From Berberis thunbergii (lineage: Eukaryota; Streptophyta; Magnoliopsida; Ranunculales; Berberidaceae): DNA of 64,000 nt. Below the pieces are notes generated by a model. It made no database searches, was not told the origin of the DNA, and saw nothing but the letters and a program-made list of their open reading frames with translations. Shown here one piece after another: positions 56,001 through 64,000 of the stretch. Position numbers and translations under genes: made by a program. Position 1 is the first letter of the stretch; each line of letters opens with the position of its first letter. The DNA lies in contig QNQO01000683.1 of the NCBI GenBank assembly GCA_003290165.1, forward strand, positions 526,572-590,571, given 5' to 3'.

Positions 56001-56481
56001 AAATGAGAAAACACCTTTTATACTTTATGGCACATTAATTTCATTCATATGGAGAAGGGAGGGTTTCCAAGAAGTGAGATAGTACTATAGTAGTAGATCC
56101 ATGTGTTTTATAGAGAAAGAAACAATAAACATACCTCATATTCATGGAGAGAGCACCAAATAGTAGTTTCCATCAACAATGTTATTGTAGTACAACGACA
56201 CATTCCCCTGACACTCCTTTTGTTCCTTATTCAACCACATCAAGCTCATCAAAGTGTTAACCCCAAGAAAAATAACTGAAACATATAAAGATTTCTCTAT
56301 AACCAAATTGATCAAATAAACAAAGAAAGTGTACTATACCACAATCATTAAGTAACTTAATACATAGCTAATAACACAAAGAAGAAATCGTCTTCAGTGA
56401 TGATCATCAACGAGTTCAATAGGATTTTATGAGACCATGCACCCTCACAACTAGTACGAATTTACACCATCCATGCAATTA
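53001..56481. other. Intergenic DNA downstream of the MYB gene; no gene recognised
   Basis: A possible old element at about 53036-53255 starts GGGTATGTTTAATTAG and ends CGTGCAACCAAACAG, but its termini are too degraded to call. A faint SINE-like A-box, CTAGCTCAATAGGTAC, is at about 54959. Reverse-strand ORFs near 54330-54650 have no recognisable homology. The last few hundred bases before 56482 should include the MYB 3' UTR. Confidence 0.45.
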
Positions 56482-57771
56482 TTACAAACCGAGGTACCTG
56501 GACTCTTCAAAGACGCATTCATCTTGTACATGTGCAATCTGTTGTTGTAAGCCTTCATAGTTGGAGAGAGTTGGGGGATGACTGAATGATCCCATGTCGT
56601 CCCAGCTTGTGCTTTCCGCTGATAATTGACCGTTGCTTCCGTTGTCTATGTTCAATCCATAGTAACACTCTAGACCTTCTAGTTTCTGTGGGTTGCTAAA
56701 GATCATTTCATCAAGCTGATCAACAGGGAAAGTGTTTAGTCCTTGCATGCTAGAGACATCGACTTCATACTGGTTGTTGATCAATTGAGGATAGAGATTG
56801 CTCAAGGAATTCATAGAGGAGGAAGAAGAAGAGAGCAAATTGATGGAGTTCTCATTGAATTGTTGTTCTGTAGAGGCAATATCTGGTAATGGGGTTTGAA
56901 GATTCTTAGCTTCATCCATTTGTTCTTGTTGTTGATCATCAGAAAACCTTCCTCCAAGCTTGATCAGTAGTTTCCTGATTGATGCATGGTCGTTAACATG
57001 AGTATCTTGGTTCGAATACGGTGTAAACATGGGCATGGACATGCCAGGCTCCGGCCAATATGGGTTTTGCATTCCCCCGTCACCAACCATGAGATTTGCA
57101 GCGCTTTTCTTATTCATCTCAGCCTGCTTTAGGCAATTAGCCCTCCGAGTTTGGTGTTCCTTTCGCTGCTTACCCCAGAGCTTCTTCTTTAGCTTAGTGT
57201 TCCAATAGTTCTTAATATCATTGTCCGTTCGACCAGGCAACTGCGCAGCTATGATAGACCACCTGTTTTCATCAAAATCAAACAACATCCTTATTATTCC
57301 ATAGTTAAAATTCTGAAGGATCCACAAAATTATGTAGGAAAACTATTAAGACTATGAATAGATAGATAGTTCATTAATTGATCATTACCTGCTTCCAATA
57401 CTAATATAGAGGTTGCAAATGATGTTATCTTCTTCTTCAGAGAATCCTCCATGCTTGATGTTTGGGCGAAGATAGTTCAACCACCTGAGACGACAACTCT
57501 TACCGCATCTTTTAAGGTCTATGGAGACACAAAAGGAAGGGAGGTGAATATCTATATAACATGTTTCAAAACTAGTACAATCAAAGAAGATTGATTGAGC
57601 CGATGTTATTGAATTAGTAGCAGCTTGTTACATACCGATCTTTTGAGGCAAGGAGATCCAGTTACCGCCGGTTCCATGTTGTTCTATGTAGGCCTTGAGC
57701 TTGGCATCTTCTTCAGGTGACCATGGACCTTTCTTGACATTGGCTTTGTCACAACAAGGAGCTCTTCCCAT
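56482..57771 (-). CDS. MYB: R2R3-MYB transcription factor of the MYB36/68/84/87 (RAX-like) group
   Basis: This is a nuclear DNA-binding regulator; relatives control axillary meristem initiation (RAX) and Casparian strip differentiation (MYB36). Three exons, 57636-57771, 57389-57518 and 56482-57262, join in frame to give 348 residues. R2 spans exons 1-2 ([49 protein letters not shown]). R3 spans exons 2-3 ([20 protein letters not shown], then [20 protein letters not shown] and [19 protein letters not shown]). The regularly spaced helix Trp residues and the Phe that replaces the first Trp of R3 are visible. The C-terminal part is Ser/Asn/Gln-rich, as in activation regions, with a CHH-less tail ending FEESRYLGL. 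Intron positions match the typical R2R3-MYB pattern. No frameshift was found. The exact orthologue cannot be fixed without a tree. Confidence 0.92.
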
Positions 57772-58790
57772 GGCTGGTTTTGTGTTGTTGTTATTGTGTG
57801 TGGTTGAAGTTGAGCTTCTTCACTTTTTTTCTCTCTTTCTTGTTTTTGTTTTTGTTGGTGATGGTGTGTTATATGAAAGAGAAAGAGAAAGAAAAACTAG
57901 CTAATAAAGAAGATGGAAAAGGAGGGACAGGGGTCCCTGAAACAGTCAAGACTTTGAAAGGGGTGTGAGTGAGCAAAAAAAAAAAGAAAAAAAAGATGAA
58001 ACCCTCCATGTTTTTAGAAAAATTATAAAAATAGATCAACATGACACCAGGAGTTTTTCTTCTTGTCTTTGTTATTCCAGAATCTCTGTGTTCCTCTCTC
58101 CTTCCTCTGCTCAATTATCATGCACCACTAAACTATATACCATACTTCGATCTAGACCGTTGGATCCCTTCCGTCGAATGTACCACATTCCTCACACTTA
58201 TCAAAAGGGTGTCATGATATATAACCAAACATTTTATTAAAATACGACCTTTCAGAAAACGTTTTATTTTCAGTAAATATCATTTTTAGAATTATTTTTG
58301 AAGTTAAAAGATATGATTGGGTTCCTAGCGATGTGCTCATCGAAAGCTATTCCAGACTTTGACATATGGACAAGAAAGTTGTCCTTAACGAAAATAGGGA
58401 TCATGATCTCTTTTCAATCTCATCTTGCATGGCCGTAGGTCTTTTCATTTCTCAAAAGATTGAAATAGGTACACGAACGAGATAGGCCAATCCCCCCTTG
58501 AGAAAGAGAAAGAAGAGAAGAAGGGATTTCTTCAATTCTTTCATGTGAACAACCCTATCTTGTATCGAAAGGTTTACTTGGAAAGCACGAGATTCACAGA
58601 CAATTTGCTTGCTCTTATACTACACCGTAGAATGGTGCGCTTGAAGTGGGGTGTGTGTTGTCCCTATTGGGTTGGGCCCTTCCCCATATTCCAAGAGGAG
58701 GACTCGGGTTCTGGTAAACTCGTTTTTAGACCTAATGCTAGCTTTCTGTCGAGCCTATCCAGGGGGCCATGGATCAGTTGTGCTTCTTTT
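57772..58790. other. MYB upstream region and intergenic DNA
   Basis: On the MYB strand the leader contains CTTTCTCTTTCTC-like repeats (57868-57895). TATA-like motifs occur at about 57868 and 58130, but neither is clearly the promoter. From about 58500 the sequence grades into LINE remnants. Confidence 0.4.
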
Positions 58791-58965
58791 ATACAATAGA
58801 CCTGCTATGTGCTTGATGAAGCTACCAGGGAAGAGTTGCAGAAGGATGTTACCAGAAATGAAATCACTGAAGCTTTCTCTTGTATTGGCTCGGACAAAGC
58901 CCCAAGTTCGGATGGGTTCACATCCTTCTTCTTCAAGGTATGCTGGCACATAGTTAAAGGGCTTA
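58790..58965 (+). pseudogene. L1-type LINE reverse transcriptase fragment
   Basis: The frame reads EELQKDVTRNEITEAFSCIG, then SDKAPSSDGFTSFFFK, matching the N-terminal end of plant L1 reverse transcriptases (the DKAPGPDGF block). The fragment is isolated, in a changed frame relative to upstream coding, and ends after the FFFK block. Confidence 0.75.
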
Positions 58966-59123
58966 ACAGTTAACATTAATACCAAGCTGTTTTAGTCAAT
59001 TAGCTCTTATACCAATAGTTAAAAATCAACCAATGCTCCTTAAAAACTCAAGTTGTTGTGGAGTGGAAAGCGAATTACCAAACTAGGATCATAAGAAGAT
59101 CATCATCAAATTTAGTAACTAAA

Positions 59124-60598
59124 AACTGACATCGGACAAATGAAAGGATTGTTATTTCGCAAATACAAAATGATAAGAAAATACTCGCTACTCAAGGAAT
59201 CCATCAAGAGATAAGAGTAAGAAGATGATAGTTATCTCACTATTCTAAGAAATTCACCAAAGAGATAAGAGATAGAAATTTGTCACTTTATGGAATCCAC
59301 CAAAGAGATAAGAGTTTCAGATTATGAAGAACACTTTTTATTAATATAAATGTTTGGGGACCCTCAAAACCCCTGCTCACTTTCCAAAAAAAAAAAAATA
59401 ATTATGATTTTACAATCTGAGTTCCATTTCATTCATAGGGACTAACTTATATAGGTTTCATGGAACATTCCTCCATGAATAGGTTCATCCCTAATTAAAC
59501 TAATACATGTATTCACACTTAAAATTATACGTGTATCTTAATTAATGACAATCATAAATAACTTTAAAATACATGAATGCATCAAGTTAACCAAATGAAG
59601 TTCAAACCGATGAGAGTTTTGTGTCATACGCTTCCGTTTCGCGCAAACTCGACCTCGAGTTTTGATGAATTTTGAATGCAAACGATGAACGATAAACTTT
59701 TCAGCCTTTGTAATGATTTTCATCCAATCACACCAATAAGAAGAAACATATGAAATAATCATCACTTTATGCAGCCAAATAAAAGTTGTAGAAATTATCT
59801 TGGTATAATGAAAATGATTGTCATAAAAACAATCGATAAAATTTGACTCCCTTACTCTTCAAACTCTTGCTCAATCGAAGAACAAAGAACTCGGGAAACT
59901 TCGTCAACAAGGTATTCATAAAAAAATAGTTCAAGTAAATTCAATGTTTTGCACTCCTTGAAAGAAAACTTCAATATCGAGATATTTGTCATATATATTG
60001 GTGGTAAATCTCAATCAACAAGTACATTGTGTTTGTTGACCGCATAAGTGAAAATCGAACTCACATACCATTTTTTTTTTAACTTTCTCTAACTCAATCA
60101 ACAAAACTAATCTCGAATCGCCCGTAAGCTTTGATACCAAAACTAACACTAGACAAATGAAATGATGTTATAATGTAATTTCGCAGATACAAAATTATAA
60201 TAAATACTCGCCACTCAAGGAATACATCAAGAGGTAAGAGTAAGAAGATGAGAAATATCTCTCCACTCTAAGGAATCCACCAAAGAGATAAAAGATAAAA
60301 ACTCACCGCTCTATGGAATCCACCAACGAGATAAGAGTATGAGATTAGGAAAAACGCTATTCACTAACAATATATTCTGAATTTACAATCTGAGTTCAAT
60401 TTCATTCATATGGACTAGCTTATATAAGTCTCATGGAACATTCCTCCATGAATATGTTCATCCCTAATTAATACTAATACATGTATTCACTACGTTTAAG
60501 ATTATACATGTATCTTAATTAATGACAATCATAAATAACTTTAAAATACATGAATGCATCAAGCCCTACACTTTACCAAATGAAGTTCAAACCGAGGG
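59124..60598 (-). mobile_element. Short LTR retrotransposon without coding capacity
   Basis: Direct repeats of about 460-490 bases at 59124-59612 and 60140-60598 share long words such as AATGACAATCATAAATAACT and CATGGAACATTCCTCCATGA. A primer-binding-site-like TGGTATCAAAGCT lies at 60140-60128, next to the right repeat on the reverse strand, so that repeat is the 5' LTR. The internal region of about 530 bases has no gag or pol. Inside each LTR, GGAATCCACCAAAGAGATAA is repeated two to three times. A second PBS-like word (TGGTATAAGAG) at 59013-59003 may mark another element. Confidence 0.7.
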
Positions 60599-60680
60599 AG
60601 AGGTTCAGTATCATATAAAAACCACATCATGTCACTTATGATGCTAGTTTCTTTGCTTCTTCCAACCCCAATTCTAGACA

Positions 60681-60820
60681 GCCAAGCTTTTTGGCCAGTT
60701 TTGGGTTTTTTACATTTCTACTTCTTCTATAAATAATGTTTGTGATTGTGTTTTAAAGAAAATGGGTAAAAGTGTAAAAAAACCCAAGTCTGGACAAAAA
60801 TGGCTTTAAAGCCTAACTGC
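60681..60820 (+). mobile_element. Second hairpin MITE family, copy 3
   Basis: Arms GCCAAGCTTTTTGGCC and, reverse strand, GCAGTTAGGCTTTAAAGCC enclose GGGTTTTTTACATTTCTAC / GGGTAAAAGTGTAAAAAAAC. CTAGACA occurs on both sides (60674-60680, 60821-60827). The core matches 13768-13938 directly and 14017-14185 in reverse. Confidence 0.6.
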
Positions 60821-60899
60821 CTAGACAAACTCTTCTTCCAAATTGGGTGTAGTTTTTTGCTCGGGTTGCTTGTCCTATACCAGGGAAAATTTTTGACAG

Positions 60900-61090
60900 C
60901 ACTATGGCAGAGTGCTCTGCTACTGAGATAGCCCTTTTGCTCATCCAATCTCGCCAATGGGTGACGAGATTTTTGCTAGGAGATTCTGGTACATTACAGA
61001 CCATCTTGCACAAGGAACAACAGGAGCCCATAACTGACATGCACTGGATGTGGAAACTTACTATTTGCAACATTAGACAACTCATTTCTT
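60900..61090 (+). pseudogene. Possible RNase H fragment of a LINE
   Basis: The frame MAECSATEIALLLIQSRQW, then FLLGDSGTLQTIL, has the spacing of the plant LINE-type RNase H core (AE...ALxxGL...GDS..L). No other LINE parts are adjacent. Similarity is short, so the call is tentative. Confidence 0.4.
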
Positions 61091-61411
61091 ATCATAATTC
61101 ATGGTTTTGTAACTTATTACGCGTGACCTCAATTTTGAGGCGCATAACTGAGCGACTACTGCTGGACATTTGTATTGTAATCGTATTAAGATATATTGGC
61201 TCTATGCTTTACAAAAAAAAAAACTACAAACCACATCAAGAAAGGTACATTCATTCAACTGGACCTTTTACATAGGCAACGACTACTCTACACCACCAAA
61301 AACGTTTTCTCACACCACCATTGAGTTTTTTTTTTTCGTACTTACTCACACCACCAATAAATATGCATATCCTAACAAAGAAACCCAAAAAAAAAATATA
61401 TGGTAACTTTC

Positions 61412-61920
61412 AACGAATTTAAATCCTCAATTGAGATCGATTCTCAAGCTCATCAAAATATAAAAATTGTAGTACTTTGAGTTATCTAATAAACACAACT
61501 TGAATTAATTGAAAATGAGCAAGTTGTGGTCATTTTACTAAAGTCGCGCAAATCTATCTTGCAATGAAAATGAGATAGTGTCCTTGACATTCGGCCAATT
61601 TATGTGCTCGATTGATATCGATTCTTAAGTTGATCAAACACAAAAATTATAGTACTCTGAGTTATCTAATAAACATAACTTGAATCACTTGAAAATGTTT
61701 TGAAATGAGCAAGTTATGATCATTTTACTAAAGTCGCGCAGATCTGTCTCGCGATGAAAACAAGATAGTGTCCCTGACTTTCGGCCAACTTATGTACTCG
61801 ATCGAGACCGATTCTCAAGTTGTAGTACTCTAAGTTATCTAATAAATACAACTTGAATCACTTAAAATACCTTGAAATGAGCAAGTTATAGTCATTTTAC
61901 TAAAGTCGTGCAAATCTGTC
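61412..61920 (+). repeat. Three tandem units of about 186 bases
   Basis: Units start near 61412, 61598 and 61789. Each carries a TGCTCGATTGATATCGATTC-type word, AGTACTCTGAGTTATCTAAT, AATGAGCAAGTTATGATC and CATTTTACTAAAGTCGCGCA. The third unit lacks an internal piece. No coding potential. Confidence 0.8.
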
Positions 61921-61923
61921 CGA

Positions 61924-62075
61924 AAAAATTTGCTGAAATTTCCTGTTCGCCCAAAATAATGCGATGTTTTGCAAAAACTTGAACCTCGCATTGTTCTGGG
62001 CGAACCCAAATTTCAGCAAAAAATTTTACCGTTCGCCTAGATCAATGCAAAAACCTCACATTGTCTCAGGCGAAC
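61924..62075. repeat. Two adjacent hairpins with GTTCGCC arms
   Basis: The first hairpin pairs GTTCGCCCAAAATAATGCGA (61945-61964) with TCGCATTGTTCTGGGCGAAC (61986-62005), and outer arms TTTGCTGAAATTT / AAATTTCAGCAAA extend it. The second pairs GTTCGCCTAGATCAATG (62031) with CACATTGTCTCAGGCGAAC (62057-62075). They directly follow the tandem units. Confidence 0.75.
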
Positions 62076-62079
62076 AATA

Positions 62080-62960
62080 GTTTTTTTTTTGTGATTTTTG
62101 AGAAATTTTCTGAAATTACTTTGTTTTTGTGATTTTAAATATTTATGAAGCTTTCATGAGATTATTTTGTTTTTTTCTGAAAATTTTTGGGGAGGTTGCA
62201 ATTTGGGATTCGATTTTGACGGAGAGGGAATATATTTGCAAGAGATTTGAATGTAGGAAAGGGAAGAGATTCGAATGGCGGAAAGAGGAATCGTGTTTCG
62301 ATTTGAATGAAGAGGAAAAAAATGTTGTTTTTTGTTTATATAGATGGTATGAAAAAGAAAGTATATAAATAAAAGTAAAATAGTGTAAGAAAACACTTAT
62401 AGGTGATATGGAGCAATAATTGTGCTTTACATAATGTGTGCTTTGTCTGCTAGGTCGACGTCCTATTTGGAAACCTAAAAATGAACTATCAAATAGTCTA
62501 CTCAGACTTAAAAAGCCAGGCACTTTTTGGTTTCGAGCACCTGCGATTTAGAAAAGGGTTGAAAACTTGAATCATTAGGTTGAAAAAACCATGGTGTATG
62601 GTTGATAATTAGTTTCTGCCACCAATTTTGGATATTTAATTGACAAGTCAACCAATCTGATGATTACAACACCCTTTCGTCTTCATTAGCTCTATAGAAA
62701 TACAGCAGTCACATCTGAACCATTTCAATCGCATATGGGTGAAACAGTCAATTTTTTCTGTTTTGGTAGCTCACCAAATTGCCAAACATATATTGAGAAC
62801 AGACTATTCTTTTCTATAACATTTTCCTCATCTAATCTAATATCTTATGGCGTTTGCATGATATTACTGACTAACAGACATGTCTCAAGAAATGATATTG
62901 TCTCCAAATGTTGAGTACATGTTTAATCTTTTATTAACTTACATTATATTGCTCCTTACT
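62080..62960. other. Intergenic DNA; nothing recognised
   Basis: Overlapping ORFs on both strands at 62129-62523 are low-complexity (GAAAGAGG / TTTCTC) and have no recognisable homology. Confidence 0.5.
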
Positions 62961-62967
62961 TGATCTG

Positions 62968-63118
62968 CGGAAATTCTAAATGGGAGGGAGAGTGGTGTGA
63001 CCGCTCATCCTCCTCGAGATACATATCTTCACGAATCTTGAGGGGATGAGCGGTCACACTCCTCCCCCTCGCCCGTTTTCTCGTCCATTTCCTCATTGCC
63101 TAGAAGGCTGAAAGGCTC
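62968..63118. mobile_element. MULE-type hairpin MITE, copy 7 (rearranged right arm)
   Basis: The left end CGGAAATTCTAAATGGGAGG matches the family. The arms pair through GTGTGACCGCTCATCC and CCTCGAGATACAT. The right arm carries an extra TCGTCCATTTCCTCATTGCC block, so the ends are asymmetric. Possible flanks CTTGATCTG (62959-62967) and CCTGATCTG (63119-63127) match in 8 of 9 bases. Confidence 0.7.
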
Positions 63119-63127
63119 CCTGATCTG

Positions 63128-63660
63128 AGACTAAATTTGTAAGCTCAACTTGAACTAACAGCTCCAACACCATCATCCTCCCCAGTAAGCACCACATCAC
63201 CCTAGTGCCTAGTCTCTAACCTGGTTGTAAAAAAATCTGATTCTCAAGTATTTTTTGAACGATAATCTCAAGATGTACATGATGAGATTGTGACAAACAC
63301 TTGCATATGCAATGTCGTCATCGATACGAAATAACTCAGCTACGAAAATGATTTAATTAAGATAAAACAAGACATGAGGGTGGTGGGGTACAATGTACTG
63401 GTTTAGGGCAAGCACCTACTTTCCCTTTAATGGCGTCACTAAATTTGACTCAGTTGCTTGTGTCTTCTTTTGGAATTTTGGTTCTCTTTCCTATTAACCT
63501 TCATCACTTTCTCTCTTAATTATTTGATTATCATTGTGATTATTCTAATCAAACAAAAACCTCAACGTATTGGCCTTCATTTTCTGGTCCAATCGGTCGC
63601 ACTCAAATCAAATTGCCATGAAGTTTAGGGTCAGCAATGAGCCCAATAATACTTTGATAT
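63128..63660. other. Intergenic DNA; nothing recognised
   Basis: AT-rich sequence without gene or element signals that I can name. Confidence 0.45.
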
Positions 63661-63669
63661 ATAAATTTA

Positions 63670-63802
63670 CGAAAATTTTAGGGAGCAAAGAAAATGGAGC
63701 GAGGGACACCCATCCCTCCCTCTGGAGATGCACGCCTCACTTATCTGGAGGGGGATGGGTGCACCCACCCATCGCTCTTTCCCTTGCTCACTACAAGGGC
63801 TC
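63670..63802. mobile_element. MULE-type hairpin MITE, copy 8
   Basis: A 133-bp element with a perfect 9-bp target duplication, ATAAATTTA, at 63661-63669 and 63803-63811. Ends are CGAAAATTTTAGGGAGCAAA and, reverse strand, GAGCCCTTGTAGTGAGCAAG. The inner arms pair through GGGACACCCATCCC / GGGATGGGTG and CTGGAGATGCACG. Confidence 0.88.
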
Positions 63803-64000
63803 ATAAATTTAATATGCAAAGTAGTTTTGAGAGAATATTTTATAATCCAAATTTTGGTAATGTCCGTGAAGAACATTGGCTATTTAAATATGGTATGATC
63901 ATTCACCACGAGTCTTATCAACTGAGCCGCTCGCTTGTCAAATCCAATCTTAATCAGGTCTTTGATTTATATAAGCCGCTAGGATCCCCACTTACTTTTA

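Noticed and set aside
57869..58240. ORFs on both strands upstream of the MYB gene
   Set aside because: They are low-complexity reads of the GAAAGAGAAAGAG tract and its neighbourhood.
62129..62523. ORFs of 79-126 codons on both strands
   Set aside because: Mutually overlapping, purine/pyrimidine-biased, and without any recognised motif.
63890..63950. Possible SINE start on the reverse strand (GGCTCAGTTGATAAGACT)
   Set aside because: Only an A-box-like word is present; no B-box or tail could be located within 60 bases.

Overview
This is plant nuclear DNA, almost certainly from a eudicot. Genes are split by GT-AG introns, intergenic DNA is AT-rich, and plant-specific families are present: a TBL polysaccharide acetyltransferase, an ACC synthase, an OSCA/CSC1 channel and an R2R3-MYB. 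A fragment of chloroplast DNA lies in nuclear context. No bacterial operons, CRISPR arrays or tRNA/rRNA genes were seen.

Layout. 1-3.5 kb: the 3' half of a TBL gene (+), cut by the window edge. 5.7-8.5 kb: a cluster of tRNA-derived SINE-like repeats. 10.4-12.45 kb: a four-exon type II ACC synthase (+). 13.2-24.6 kb: repeat-rich DNA with several hairpin MITEs and a gypsy LTR retrotransposon (17.86-20.68 kb, -) that has captured a piece of the gene for the 2-oxoglutarate dehydrogenase E1 subunit. 24.9-26.5 kb: a 5'-truncated RTE-clade LINE. 27.8-35.7 kb: a ten-exon OSCA2/RXW8-like gene (+). 36.4-48.9 kb: a three-exon gene (-) for a predicted plastid membrane protein. Its first intron, about 11.7 kb, holds a TIR element, a degenerate satellite array, a hAT transposon (itself carrying a nested hAT MITE) and an L1-type LINE. 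49.2-50.1 kb: a non-autonomous hAT element just upstream of that gene. 50.58-50.82 kb: a mosaic plastid insertion with petL joined to truncated psbK. 51-53 kb: MULE-type and CACTA-type MITEs. 56.5-57.8 kb: a three-exon R2R3-MYB gene (-) of the MYB36/68/84/87 (RAX-like) group. 58-64 kb: LINE fragments, a short LTR element, a tandem repeat with hairpins, and more MITEs.

Three points stand out. First, the LTR retrotransposon carries an OGDH E1 fragment joined at the Asp of the protease active site. Second, eight hairpin elements form one MITE family; five have perfect 9-bp target duplications, which points to Mutator-type transposition. Third, the TBL, ACS and OSCA coding exons are broken by single-base indels, mostly in homopolymer runs (six across the three genes, four of them in OSCA). 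That pattern suggests consensus errors in the assembly at least as strongly as pseudogenisation, so these genes should be re-checked before being called dead. The host genes are unrelated to each other (cell wall, ethylene, osmosensing, plastid, transcription) and form no functional cluster.
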